Assembly (NCBI RefSeq): GCF_014174515.1
Contig: NZ_JACJUG010000004.1
Span: forward strand, 1 to 64,000
DNA from: Mitsuaria sp. WAJ17
GTDB taxonomy: Bacteria > Pseudomonadota > Gammaproteobacteria > Burkholderiales > Burkholderiaceae_C
Direction of reading: 5' to 3'
DNA: 64,000 nucleotides
Made by a program: the position numbers and the translations under genes. The notes under the pieces are model-generated. The model did no database searches. It saw only the letters and a list, made by a program, of their open reading frames with translations, and was not told the DNA's origin. This document shows positions 25,897-34,393 of this stretch, piece after piece (position 1 is the first letter of the stretch; every line of letters begins with the position of its first letter).

Positions 25897-26934
25897 ATGC
25901 GAATTCAAGACATCCGGGACCGCCTGCGCGCCCTCGGCGCCCTGCCCAAGCACGAACACCGCGTGCTGCGGCTCTGGAGCCAGGCCCTGCCCCAGGCCAC
26001 CACCAAGCGTCCCATCGAGGACTTCCTGCCCAAGACCCTGCGCGAAGCCCTGCCCGCGCTGGAGGCCGATCTGGACGCCCTGGCCCGCGTCCAGAGCGAG
26101 CACCCGGCCGAGGACGGCTCCAAGCGCCTGCTGGTCGAGCTGGGCGATGGCCAGACGGTCGAGAGCGTGCTGCTGCCGCGCGAGGGCCTGTGCGTGTCCA
26201 GCCAGGTGGGCTGTGCGGTGGGCTGCCAGTTCTGCATGACGGGCCGTTCGGGCCTGCTGCGCCAGGTGACGAGCGCTGAGATCGTCGCGCAGGTCGTGCT
26301 CGCGCGCAGGCAGCGGCCGGTGAAGAAGGTCGTCTTCATGGGCATGGGCGAGCCCGCCCACAACCTGGAGCATGTGATGGAGGCCATCGAGCTGCTGGGC
26401 ACCGCGGGAAACATCGGCCACAAGAGCCTGGTCTTCTCGACCGTGGGCGACCCGCGGGTCTTCGAGCGCCTGCCGCAGGGCCCGGTGAAGCCGGCGCTGG
26501 CGCTCTCGCTGCACACCAGCAAGGCCGCGCTTCGCGAGCAGTTGCTGCCCCGCGCACCGCGCCTCACGCCCGAGGAGATCGTGACCGAGGGCGAGCGCTA
26601 CGCGCAGCTCAGCGGCTATCCCATCCAGTACCAGTGGACCCTCATGGAGGGCGTCAACGACGGCGAGGACGAGCTGGACGGCATCGTGCGCCTGCTCAAG
26701 GGCCGCTACGGCGTGCTCAACATGATTCCTTACAACAGCGTGCCCGAGCTGCCCTTCCGGCGCCCGGCCTGGGAGCGCGCCGCCGAGATCGCCCGCCAGC
26801 TGCACCGCCGCGGCGTGCTGACCAAGCTGCGCAACTCCGCCGGCCAGGAAGTGGACGGCGGCTGCGGCCAGCTGCGGGCCCGCGCGCTGGACGGCTCGGC
26901 GGCGGTGCGCGTCGTGCGCAAGGCGGCAGGCTGA
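25897..26934 (+). CDS. radical SAM RNA methyltransferase, RlmN/Cfr family
   Basis: 345 residues. The radical SAM cluster motif is CAVGCQFC (Cys106, Cys110, Cys113), with FMGMGEP as the SAM-binding turn and the second family-specific cysteine Cys323 in GQEVDGGCGQL, so the dual-cysteine methyl-transfer chemistry of RlmN/Cfr is conserved. The family methylates carbon 2 (RlmN) or 8 (Cfr) of adenosines in 23S rRNA, and RlmN also tRNA. The N-terminus (MRIQDIRDRLRALGALPKHE) does not look like canonical betaproteobacterial RlmN, and the gene is not in the usual ndk/hisS context. It may be a paralog with another target, so no symbol is given. Confidence 0.85.
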   Translation: MRIQDIRDRLRALGALPKHEHRVLRLWSQALPQATTKRPIEDFLPKTLREALPALEADLDALARVQSEHPAEDGSKRLLVELGDGQTVESVLLPREGLCVSSQVGCAVGCQFCMTGRSGLLRQVTSAEIVAQVVLARRQRPVKKVVFMGMGEPAHNLEHVMEAIELLGTAGNIGHKSLVFSTVGDPRVFERLPQGPVKPALALSLHTSKAALREQLLPRAPRLTPEEIVTEGERYAQLSGYPIQYQWTLMEGVNDGEDELDGIVRLLKGRYGVLNMIPYNSVPELPFRRPAWERAAEIARQLHRRGVLTKLRNSAGQEVDGGCGQLRARALDGSAAVRVVRKAAG

Positions 26935-26938
26935 ACGC

Positions 26939-27358
26939 TCAGTTGGCGGCCGGTTCGCAGTTGACCATCCAAGACACGCCGAAGCGGTCCACCAGCATGC
27001 CGAAGCCGGGCGACCAGAAGGTGGCGCCATAGGGCATGGTCACCTGGCCGCCGGCGGACAGGGCCTGGAAGAAGCGCTCGCCCTCGGCCTTGTCATGGAC
27101 CGACACCGACAGGCTGAAGCCCTTGTAACCTTCAAAGGGCATGCCCGGAGGCATGTCCGAGCCCATCAGCGTCAAGCCGCGGGCCTCGATGCGGGCATGC
27201 ATGATGCGGTCCTTCCACTCGTCCGACGCAGGTGGGCAGTCGGGGGCCGGCGGCGCCTCGCCATAGGTGAGTTGCATGGTCTTGCGACCGCCCAGGGCGG
27301 CGGCATAGAAGTCCAGGGCCTCCGCACAGCGGCCGTCAAAACTCAGGTAGGCATTCAC
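26939..27358 (-). CDS. VOC superfamily (PhnB/glyoxalase-like) protein
   Basis: 139 residues. The fold signature of the PhnB-like subgroup is present: NAYLSFDGRCAEALDFYAAAL, then IMHARIEARGLTLMGSDMPPG and the C-terminal WSPGFGMLVDRFGVSWMVNC. Members are small dimeric metal-binding or metal-independent proteins of mostly unknown function. The start is GTG at 27358, preceded by AAGGAGACACCCC. The gene is convergent with the RlmN-like gene, the two stop codons being 4 bp apart, and lies 130 bp after the dehydrogenase gene on the same strand. Confidence 0.85.
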   Translation of the reverse strand: MNAYLSFDGRCAEALDFYAAALGGRKTMQLTYGEAPPAPDCPPASDEWKDRIMHARIEARGLTLMGSDMPPGMPFEGYKGFSLSVSVHDKAEGERFFQALSAGGQVTMPYGATFWSPGFGMLVDRFGVSWMVNCEPAAN

Positions 27359-27488
27359 GGGGTGTCTCCTTCCTCGGATGGGCGTTCAGGGCCTGGCTCC
27401 CTCGCCCGGTATAACCCGATTCCTTGACGGCGGCCGTTCCGGCCCTGCTGGCGTCCTGGCCGCTGGGGACCTGGGCGCCTGCGCGGGC

Positions 27489-28460
27489 TCAGTTCAACGC
27501 CGTCTTCATCGGCCTGCCGGTCAAGGCGGCGATGAGGTTGTCCACCGCCAGGTCGCACATGGCGCGGCGCGTGGGGATGGAAGCGCTGGCGATGTGCGGG
27601 GTCAGCACCACGTTGCGGCAGGCCAGCAAGCCCGGGTGCACGGCGGGCTCGCCCTCGAACACGTCCAGTCCTGCCGCGGCCAATCGCCCGGCCTGCAGGG
27701 CCGCGGCAAGGGCGGCGTCATCGACGATGCCGCCCCGCGCCACATTGGTCAGCGTGGCCGAGGGCTTCATCAGGGCCAGCTCGGTCGCGCCGATGAGGTG
27801 GTGCGCCTCGGGGCTGTAGGGCATGACGATGACCAGGTGGTCGCTCTGCCGCAGCAGTGTTTCCTTATCGACCCAGCGCGCACCCAGGGGCTGCTCCTGC
27901 TCGGGCGCCAGGCGGCTGCGTTTGTGATAGATCACCCGCATGCCGAAGCCCAGGGCACCTCGGCGCGCGATGGCCTGACCGATGCGGCCCATGCCCAGAA
28001 CGCCCAGGGTGCTGCCGTGCACATCGGCGCCCACCAGCAGGTCCACGTGCCACTGCTTCCACTGCCCCTCGCGCAGGTAGCGCTCGGACTCGCTGATGCG
28101 CCGCGCGGCGGCCATCATCAGCCCGAAGCCAAAGTCGGCCGTGGTCTCGGTCAGCACATCGGGCGCATTGCTGACGCGCACGCCACGCGCCGTGCAGGCG
28201 GCCAGGTCCACGTTGTTGTAGCCCACGGTCATCAGGCAAACGGCGCGCAGCTCGGGGCAGGCGTCCAGCAGCGCGGCGTCAATACGCTCGGTGCCGGTGG
28301 CAAAGAGGCCGGCCTTGCCCTGCAGGCGCCGGATCAGCTGCTCGGGGGGCAGGGGCTCGTCGCTGTCGGTCTCCTCGACTTCGGCATGCTCGCGCAGCCG
28401 GGCCACGACGTCCGGGAAGATGCGGCGGGCCACGAAGACGGCCGGCTTGGTCTGGCTCAT
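27489..28460 (-). CDS. D-2-hydroxyacid dehydrogenase (glyoxylate/hydroxypyruvate reductase type)
   Basis: 323 residues, NAD(P)-dependent. Seen: MTVGYNNVDLAACTARGV, the dinucleotide fold GMGRIGQAIARR, and the catalytic triad Arg in LTNVARGGIVDDAAL, Glu in LDVFEGEPAVHP and His in VVLTPHIASAS. The length and GhrB-like motif order point to glyoxylate or hydroxypyruvate reduction, though substrate range in this family is broad. The start at 28460 (MSQTKPAV) lies eight bases after the nitroreductase stop, so it ends a four-gene leftward operon with the histone-deacetylase-like gene, the thioesterase and the nitroreductase. Confidence 0.9.
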   Translation of the reverse strand: MSQTKPAVFVARRIFPDVVARLREHAEVEETDSDEPLPPEQLIRRLQGKAGLFATGTERIDAALLDACPELRAVCLMTVGYNNVDLAACTARGVRVSNAPDVLTETTADFGFGLMMAAARRISESERYLREGQWKQWHVDLLVGADVHGSTLGVLGMGRIGQAIARRGALGFGMRVIYHKRSRLAPEQEQPLGARWVDKETLLRQSDHLVIVMPYSPEAHHLIGATELALMKPSATLTNVARGGIVDDAALAAALQAGRLAAAGLDVFEGEPAVHPGLLACRNVVLTPHIASASIPTRRAMCDLAVDNLIAALTGRPMKTALN

Positions 28461-28468
28461 CAGGGGCC

Positions 28469-29194
28469 TCACTGGTCGAGGAAGCGGACGAACTCGTCCA
28501 GCGCGGCGCGCTCGGTCACCAGGCTGTTCTCGATGGCGTTCGGGTCCGCATGTCCCAGGGCCATGCCACAGACCAGCATCTGCTCGGGGCCGAACTTCAG
28601 CTCCTCGGCGATCAGGCGGTGGAACTGGGTGAAAGCCGCCTGCGGGCAGGTGTGCAGGCCGCGGCCGCGGGCGGCGATCATGATGTTCTCGAGGAACATG
28701 CCGTAGTCCAGCCAACTGCCCTGCTGCATCACGCGGTCGATGCTGAAGATCAGGCCCACCGGCGCGTCGAAGAAGCGGTAGTTGCGGCCGTGCTGCTCGT
28801 GCATGCGGGCCTTGTCGCCCTTGCCGATCTTGAGCAGGCCGTAGAGGTCCCATCCCACCTTGCGGCGGCGGTCGATGAAGGGCGAGATCCACTCGCGCGG
28901 GTAGTAGGCGTACTCCTCCTGGTGGGTCGATAGCTCCTGCGGGTCATCGTAGACGGCCATGATGCGGTCGCTGAGACGCTGCAGGGCCGCGCCAGTGAGC
29001 ACATGCACCTGCCAGGGCTGGGTGTTGGTGCCCGAGGGCGCGCGGGCGGCCACGCGCAGGATGTCCTCCAGGGCTTCGCGCGGGACGGGCGTGTCCAGGA
29101 AGGCGCGCATGGAATGGCGGGTGCGGAGGGCTTCGTCCACGGCCGCCTGGGCCTCGGGGCTGGGTCGATCAAAGACGGGGTTCTTGGCACTCAC
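28469..29194 (-). CDS. nitroreductase family flavoprotein
   Basis: 241 residues. The FMN-binding nitroreductase pattern is present: RHSMRAFLDTPVPREALEDIL, AARAPSGTNTQPWQVHVL, and a late GRGLHTCPQAAF plus MLVCGMALGHAD. Such enzymes use NAD(P)H to reduce nitroaromatics, quinones or flavins; the true substrate is unknown. The start is a GTG at 29194 that overlaps the thioesterase stop (GTGA), with an AAGGA site upstream, so translation is coupled. Context is the HDAC-like/thioesterase/dehydrogenase operon. Confidence 0.9.
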   Translation of the reverse strand: MSAKNPVFDRPSPEAQAAVDEALRTRHSMRAFLDTPVPREALEDILRVAARAPSGTNTQPWQVHVLTGAALQRLSDRIMAVYDDPQELSTHQEEYAYYPREWISPFIDRRRKVGWDLYGLLKIGKGDKARMHEQHGRNYRFFDAPVGLIFSIDRVMQQGSWLDYGMFLENIMIAARGRGLHTCPQAAFTQFHRLIAEELKFGPEQMLVCGMALGHADPNAIENSLVTERAALDEFVRFLDQ

Positions 29195-29661
29195 TTGGGA
29201 ATTCCTTCCAGGGCTTGAAGGGCGTTCAGATAGGTCGCGGGCAGGGCCGGCACGGGGCGGCGCGTCTCGCGGTCAACATAGACATGGATGAAGTGGCCGC
29301 GCGCCGCGCACAAGGGCGCGCCCTCGGCGAAGAGGCCGATCTCGTAGCGCACGCTGGAGCGGCCGCGATGTGCCACGCGCAGGCCGGCCTCCAGTCGCTG
29401 CGGAAAGGCCAGCGGCTCGAAGTAGTTGCAGCGCGTCTCCACCACCAGGCCGATCACCTCGCCGCCGTGCAGGTCCAGCGCGCCTTGCTCGATCAGGACC
29501 TGGTTCACCGCGGTGTCGAAAAGGCTGTAGTAGACGACGTTGTTGAGGTGGCCGTAGAGGTCGTTGTCCATCCAGCGGGTGCTCAGCGGGATGAAGCGGG
29601 CGAAAGCGCTGCGGGGCTCGGGGCCGGGGCGCGCATCAGGGGCGGGGGCGGCGTTCGTCAT
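29191..29661 (-). CDS. acyl-CoA thioesterase, hotdog fold
   Basis: 156 residues from the ATG at 29661, which overlaps the stop of the HDAC-like gene (ATGA). The 4HBT-type hotdog signature is visible: RWMDNDLYGHLNNVVYYSLF, with the catalytic-site Asp and the Asn-Asn region, then GGEVIGLVVETRCNYFEPLAFP. These enzymes hydrolyse thioesters such as acyl-CoA or 4-hydroxybenzoyl-CoA. It is the second gene of the leftward operon 30623-27489. Confidence 0.87.
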   Translation of the reverse strand: MTNAAPAPDARPGPEPRSAFARFIPLSTRWMDNDLYGHLNNVVYYSLFDTAVNQVLIEQGALDLHGGEVIGLVVETRCNYFEPLAFPQRLEAGLRVAHRGRSSVRYEIGLFAEGAPLCAARGHFIHVYVDRETRRPVPALPATYLNALQALEGIPK

Positions 29662-30623
29662 CGGGCCATTGTTCCACCGGCGTCCTGCCAGCGCTGCCAC
29701 GCGCGCGACGCCGCCTGCACCGTCGCGTACTGCACCTCCACCATGGCGGCCAGGTCCGCGCCATAGCCGCCGGCCATGCTCAGGGCCACGGGAATGCGGC
29801 GCTGCCACAGCCAGTCCAGCACGCGCTCATCCCGGGCCAGCAGACCGGATGCCGTCAGCTTGAGGCGGCCCAGGCGGTCGCCCTCGTGGGGATCGGCGCC
29901 GGCCAGGTAGAAGGCCAGGCCGGGGGGATGGGCCTGCAGGCGGCGCTCCACCACGGCCAGGGCCTGGTCCAGGGCGGCCAGGTAGGCGGCATCGCCCGTG
30001 CGATCGGGCAGCTCCACGTCCAGGCTGCTGGCCTCCTTGCGGAAAGGGAAGTTGCGGGCACCGTGCATCGAGAGCGTGAAGACGCTGGGGTCGTCCCGGA
30101 AGACAGCCGCCGTGCCATTGCCCTGGTGCACATCCAGATCGATCACCAGCACCCGAAGGCCGGGGGCGGCGCTGCCCTGGCGGGCGTGCCACTCGGCCTG
30201 CATGAGCCGCGCGGCCACGGCCACATCGTTGAACACGCAGTAGCCGCTGCCCTTGTGGGCGTAGGCGTGATGGGTGCCGCCGGCCAGGTTCATGGCAACG
30301 CCCTCTGCCAGGGCCGAGCGGGCAGCGGCAATGGTGGCGCCCACCGAATGCCGGGAGCGCAGGGGCATCGCCGGCGACCAGGGGAAGCCGATCTCGCGCT
30401 GCTCAGCCTCGCTCAGGCCGCCCTCCAGCACCCGGGTGATGTAGTCCGGCTCATGGGCCAGGGCCAGTTCGCCCTCGCTGGCGGCCGGCGCGGGGCACAG
30501 CCAGACGGCGCCGGGATCCGACTCGACGCGTTCCCGCAGCAGACGGTACTTGGCCTGCGGGAAGCGGTGCTGGGCGGGCAGCTGCAAGGCATGGGCGTCG
30601 GAATGGAAGGCCTGCATGGGCAT
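29658..30623 (-). CDS. histone deacetylase superfamily protein (acetoin-utilisation type)
   Basis: 321 residues. The zinc hydrolase fold of the arginase/deacetylase superfamily is clear: HDAC-type GGTHHAYAHKGSGYCVFND, zinc ligands in LRVLVIDLDVHQGNGTA (Asp and His) and in LAGADPHEGDRLG (Asp), and SMAGGYGADL near the end. Bacterial members deacetylate proteins, polyamines or small amides; AcuC acts on acetyl-CoA synthetase. No signal peptide. ATG at 30623 chosen over an in-frame ATG two codons later; neither has a strong ribosome site. It heads the four-gene operon, whose promoter is probably at 30658. Confidence 0.88.
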   Translation of the reverse strand: MPMQAFHSDAHALQLPAQHRFPQAKYRLLRERVESDPGAVWLCPAPAASEGELALAHEPDYITRVLEGGLSEAEQREIGFPWSPAMPLRSRHSVGATIAAARSALAEGVAMNLAGGTHHAYAHKGSGYCVFNDVAVAARLMQAEWHARQGSAAPGLRVLVIDLDVHQGNGTAAVFRDDPSVFTLSMHGARNFPFRKEASSLDVELPDRTGDAAYLAALDQALAVVERRLQAHPPGLAFYLAGADPHEGDRLGRLKLTASGLLARDERVLDWLWQRRIPVALSMAGGYGADLAAMVEVQYATVQAASRAWQRWQDAGGTMAR

Positions 30624-30657
30624 CGGGCGGCAGCCCGGCGGATGCGGAGATGGCGGC

Positions 30658-30663
30658 ATCCTA
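30658..30663 (-). promoter_or_regulatory. candidate -10 box of the HDAC operon
   Basis: TAGGAT on the minus strand, 35 bases before the chosen start. No convincing -35. Confidence 0.3.
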
Positions 30664-30702
30664 GCCACAAACGCGCCCGGTGCGCCGGCCGGCACCGCCC
30701 CC

Positions 30703-30742
30703 AAGAAAAAACACCCCGGGGACGGGCGTCACCGGGGTGTTT
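30703..30742 (-). terminator. rho-independent terminator after the TonB receptor gene
   Basis: Perfect 11-bp inverted repeat AAACACCCCGG (30709-30719) / CCGGGGTGTTT (30732-30742). On the minus strand the stem is followed by a T run (complement of the A tract at 30706-30711). It lies 43 bases past the receptor's stop codon. Confidence 0.9.
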
Positions 30743-30784
30743 CGTGGAGCCGGCCGCAGCCGGTCTGGGCCCGAGCTCAGGCCA

Positions 30785-33748
30785 TCAGAACTCGTACTGG
30801 GCCATCAGGCGCACGCGGCGCGGCTGCTGCACGGAGTTGGCGTCCGGCTGGCCATAGGCAGGACGGGGCGAGTTGAGGCCGTTGTCCGACTGCTCGTCGA
30901 CCGCACCCGGCGTGCGGGCGTTGAACACGTTCAGCAGGTCCACCGAGAAGGTCATGCCTTTCAGCGCGCGAGGCGTGTAGGTGGCCTGGAGGTTCAGCTC
31001 CTTGGTCCAGTCCAGGCGCCCTGCGGTACCGCGCGGCGTCAGCTTGCCCATGCAGTAGAACGAGGTGGAGCCGTAGTCGATCGAGTGGCTGTCGATGGTG
31101 CCGGCATAGGTGCCCAGGCAGTTGCGCGGGCGGCCGCTCTGCAGGATCAGGTTCGCGCCCAGGCGCCATTCGTCGGTGGCGGCGTAGGAGCCCCACAGCT
31201 TGAAGGTGTGACGGCGGTCGTTGGGCAGGTAGCCATCCGAGCCCTCCATCAGACCCGGATGGTCCCAGTCCTGTCCGATCCCGGCGTCACGCTGGCCGAT
31301 GTCCGACTTGATGTAGCCCTCCGTCGTACCCTTGCTGAAGGCCAGCACGTAGGAGCCCTGCAGGCTCCACTTCTTGTCCCAGGCGCGCTCGATGGTGAAT
31401 TCCAGCGCGTCATAGGTCCGCTTGGGCTTGACGGGGAAGCGCAGCGCCTCGGCCGGGATCGTCACCGCCGTCAGCTCGCGCTTGCCATCGAGATCGACGT
31501 TGGCAGTCAGGTCCTTGCCCGGATTGGCCAGGAAGCAGCGCGAGATGGTGTTCCCGATGCGGCGTGCCTGGGCTTCCGTGTACTTGCCGGACTTGCGGGC
31601 CCAGTCGTAGGCGCCTTCGAAGGAGCAGACATCGTCCATCGAGTTCTTGAGCGCACGGTGGGTGTACTTGACGCCACCGGACCAGCGATCGACCAGGGCC
31701 TTCTGGAAGCCGATGATGAACTCATCCTGGAACATCGGCTTGATGTTGGGGTCGACGATGGTGCGGGGGTCGGGGGCCGTGCCATCGGAGTTCATCTTGC
31801 GCTCGCCCAGCTTGGCCCCGAGGGCCGGCAGTTCGAGCTTGTCGGCACTGAAGCTGCCGCCGAACTTGTAGTAGTCGGTCCAGTCGCCCTGCTTGCCGGA
31901 AAGGCGGACGTTGGTGTTCGCGTACACCGGGATGTAGTAGCGGCCCAGATTGGAGTAGACCTTCAGTTTGCCGTCGCCGGCCACGTCCCAGGCCGCGGCC
32001 AGGCGCGGTGCGAAGGTGTTCTTCACGTCGATGAAGGCCTTGCCGCCACCGTTCTTGTTCGTGAAAGCCTCGCTGCGCAGGCCCGCGCTCACCAGCAGAT
32101 TCTTCGTCGCCTGCCAGTTGTCCTCGATGTACCAGGCCGAGTTCTCCGTGCGGAAATCACCGCCGTTCTCGAAGTAGCGCACCGTGACAACGTCCAACGG
32201 CGCTCCGGTGGCGTTGACATAGTTGTTGGGCAGCTTGCCGTCCGCGGCCAGGGTGGTCAGCGTCCACCAGGACTTGGAGGCGCCCGGGGCCACGGTGCCG
32301 TCATGCGTCAGGTAGACCTCGGAATCGAGGCCGGCACGCAGCGTGTGCTTGGCATTGAGCGCGTACTCGACGTCGAAGCGGTAGGCCGTGCGCTTGTCCT
32401 TGGCCGCCGGGTCGCCGACCTGGGTCTGGGTGGCACAGCCGCGCTGGACAGCCTCGGTGCCCCGCTCGTCGCTGATGTACTCGCAACCGCTGCTCGGGAT
32501 GATGGAGGAGCGGCTGTAGCGGCCCACGCCGTACATGGCGGAGACGGTGAGGTCGTCGGTGAGCCAGCTGGTCCACTTCAGGATCTGGGTCGCGCCGCCG
32601 GTGGTGTAGATGTCGGTGCCCTGGTCATCGCCACGCTCGGTACCGTAGGCCTTGGGCGACTTAAAGTTGGCGCGGTTGCGCTCCGTCTTGTCATTGAAGG
32701 CGGTCAGCTCGATGAGGTTGTTCTTGGTGAGGTTCCAGTCCAGCTTGAGCAGGTACTGAGGCGTCTTGTTGGTCTCGTCGTACTGCGCGGTGTTCCCGTA
32801 CCAGCGTGTGCGCTCGTTCTGCAGCTGCACCAGGCCGAAGCCGTAGAGCGTGTCCTTGACCAGCGCGCCGCCGGCGTAGGCACTCACCTTGCGGCGGTCG
32901 AAGTCGCCCGGGCGGTTCGTGGCCTGCCAGTCGCCCCACTTCGAGGCGTCGGTGATGGCGTTCTTGAAGTAGATGGAAGACCCGCGCAGCGACGCCGGCT
33001 CGAAGCTGGCGCTCACGCCGCCGTGCCATTCATCAGTGCCGCGCTTGGTCGTCACCGAGATCACGCCCCCCAGCGAGCGGCCGTATTCCGCGCCATAGCC
33101 GCCGGTCTTGACCTGCTGGCTGGCAATGCCTTCGAAAGGCACCGAGTTGAAGGCGATGCCGTTGACGATGTTGGTGACGTTGAATCCGTTGATGTAGTAG
33201 GCGTTCTCGGCCGGGGAGGCGCCACCCAGCGAGGGCACGTTGCCGATGCGTCCGTCGCCACGCACCGCCCCAGGCGCCAGTAGGGCGATGGCGGTGACGT
33301 CGCGCACGACGGGGATGCGGTCGATCTCCGCCTTGTTCAGCAGGGCGGCGCTTTCCGTCGATTTCATGTCGATCGTCTTGACCCCGGAGCCCGTCACGAT
33401 CACCTGGTCCAGCGCATTGAAGTCAGCCACCGAACCTTTGCCGGGAGCCACGGCGACGGTCTGCGTGCGGGTGCTGCCGTCGCTTCGCGTCACCACCACC
33501 TGGTACTCGCCGGGCGGAAGCTGGCTCACCACGTAGCCGCCATCCTTGTCAACCGTGACCGTGCGGGTCAGACCGACGGCCTTGTTCACGATGGTGATCC
33601 TGTCGCCCGCGCGGGCTTGCCCATTGATGGAGCCGGCGCTCTGCTGGGCCAGCACGGGCGTGGTGCTCAAGGCCGCGCCCATGGCGATGACCAGCGCCGA
33701 GCGCCGCAAAACAGCGGCCGTGGTCAGGCATTTCCTGGAATGAGACAT
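30785..33748 (-). CDS. TonB-dependent receptor, Oar-like, with carboxypeptidase-regulatory domain
   Basis: 987 residues from the ATG at 33748 (AGGAAAACC site). A signal peptide ends at STTPVLAQQ. Residues 40-105 form a carboxypeptidase-regulatory-like beta sandwich (TVTVDKDGGYVVSQLPPGEYQV). A plug domain follows (LNKAEIDRIPVVRDVTAIALLAPG, YYINGFNVTN, YGAEYGRSLGGVISVTTKRG). The remainder is a 22-strand barrel that ends in RRVRLMAQYEF with the C-terminal Phe expected for outer-membrane insertion. Oar-type receptors take up or secrete large substrates. There is no TonB, ExbB or siderophore gene nearby, and no riboswitch was recognised upstream. It stands alone between the HDAC operon and phaP. 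Confidence 0.92.
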   Translation of the reverse strand: MSHSRKCLTTAAVLRRSALVIAMGAALSTTPVLAQQSAGSINGQARAGDRITIVNKAVGLTRTVTVDKDGGYVVSQLPPGEYQVVVTRSDGSTRTQTVAVAPGKGSVADFNALDQVIVTGSGVKTIDMKSTESAALLNKAEIDRIPVVRDVTAIALLAPGAVRGDGRIGNVPSLGGASPAENAYYINGFNVTNIVNGIAFNSVPFEGIASQQVKTGGYGAEYGRSLGGVISVTTKRGTDEWHGGVSASFEPASLRGSSIYFKNAITDASKWGDWQATNRPGDFDRRKVSAYAGGALVKDTLYGFGLVQLQNERTRWYGNTAQYDETNKTPQYLLKLDWNLTKNNLIELTAFNDKTERNRANFKSPKAYGTERGDDQGTDIYTTGGATQILKWTSWLTDDLTVSAMYGVGRYSRSSIIPSSGCEYISDERGTEAVQRGCATQTQVGDPAAKDKRTAYRFDVEYALNAKHTLRAGLDSEVYLTHDGTVAPGASKSWWTLTTLAADGKLPNNYVNATGAPLDVVTVRYFENGGDFRTENSAWYIEDNWQATKNLLVSAGLRSEAFTNKNGGGKAFIDVKNTFAPRLAAAWDVAGDGKLKVYSNLGRYYIPVYANTNVRLSGKQGDWTDYYKFGGSFSADKLELPALGAKLGERKMNSDGTAPDPRTIVDPNIKPMFQDEFIIGFQKALVDRWSGGVKYTHRALKNSMDDVCSFEGAYDWARKSGKYTEAQARRIGNTISRCFLANPGKDLTANVDLDGKRELTAVTIPAEALRFPVKPKRTYDALEFTIERAWDKKWSLQGSYVLAFSKGTTEGYIKSDIGQRDAGIGQDWDHPGLMEGSDGYLPNDRRHTFKLWGSYAATDEWRLGANLILQSGRPRNCLGTYAGTIDSHSIDYGSTSFYCMGKLTPRGTAGRLDWTKELNLQATYTPRALKGMTFSVDLLNVFNARTPGAVDEQSDNGLNSPRPAYGQPDANSVQQPRRVRLMAQYEF

Positions 33749-33938
33749 TGGTTTTCCTGTCGTTTGATTTGAATGTCGTGAAGCACGCCGCCGGGCAGAC
33801 CCGTGTGAGGTCTGGCCAATCCTCCTCGCGGCAGGTGTGCGCATGGATCATCTCGTCTGTCAGCCCGGCGGTCATCAGAGCCGCCACACCTTGACAGCCA
33901 GCTTGCGCGGCATCCACGCCCTAACTCCCAGAAGAACC

Positions 33939-33970
33939 GCCCTCCCGATCAGTCCCGGGCCCGGGAGGGC
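33939..33970. other. 9-bp stem-loop upstream of the TonB receptor
   Basis: GCCCTCCCG (33939-33947) pairs perfectly with CGGGAGGGC (33962-33970) across a 14-base loop that itself holds CCCGGG. No T tract on either strand. Confidence 0.5.
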
Positions 33971-34004
33971 GCGGCACCGCCAGCCCCACGACGCACGGCA
34001 GCGC

Positions 34005-34030
34005 GGGCCGCGACGGGCCGCGACGGGCTG
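34005..34030. repeat. 10-bp tandem repeat GGGCCGCGAC
   Basis: Two perfect copies (34005-34014, 34015-34024) and a partial third, immediately before the stem-loop at 34027. Confidence 0.6.
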
Positions 34031-34056
34031 GCCGGAGCGACCGCTATCCGGCCAGC
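34027..34056. other. perfect 10-bp stem-loop
   Basis: GCTGGCCGGA (34027-34036) and TCCGGCCAGC (34047-34056) with a 10-base loop. Stable on either strand; possibly a transcription barrier or part of a leader RNA of the TonB receptor. Confidence 0.55.
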
Positions 34057-34318
34057 CGCCGTGAAGGCGCAAACACCCAGTTGCCTCGGGGCGACGTTTC
34101 GTGCGCAGGGTGATTCATTTGCTTGCGAGGTGCGCTTGCCGCCCGGCTGGAATCGCCGTTGTGCAGGCCCGGCGGCTGGACCTGGGCGCCGGGATCCCGG
34201 GACCGCCGCAGGACAGCGAACACCAGGCATCTGGAAAGCGCAAGCCTCGACAGCCGCTCCCCTGACCCGGTTGTGACGGATCCCCCGGAGCGTGGCTTTT
34301 CTGCCGATTTGCCTCACT

Positions 34319-34393
34319 TTGCTGCGGCGCAACAAAAAGTGCTTGCAAGCCGGTCAGGCAGCCCCCACAATGCGAGTCATGTTGCAGTGCAAC
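34319..34393 (+). promoter_or_regulatory. phaP promoter with three GCAA-type palindromes
   Basis: Three inverted repeats lie in 75 bp: TTGC-N6-GCAA (34319-34332), GCTTGCAAGC (34341-34350) and GTTGCA-G-TGCAAC (34381-34393). A possible promoter fits between them: TTGCAA at 34343 and CACAAT at 34366 with 17-bp spacing, putting the start just before the third palindrome. PHA-responsive repressors of the PhaR type bind TGC/GCA-rich sites near phasin genes in other bacteria, so these are candidate PhaR operators. Confidence 0.5.

Noticed and set aside
33749..34100. Possible cobalamin or other riboswitch upstream of the TonB receptor
   Set aside because: The hairpins are present but I could not find the conserved box sequences of a cobalamin or other known metabolite riboswitch.
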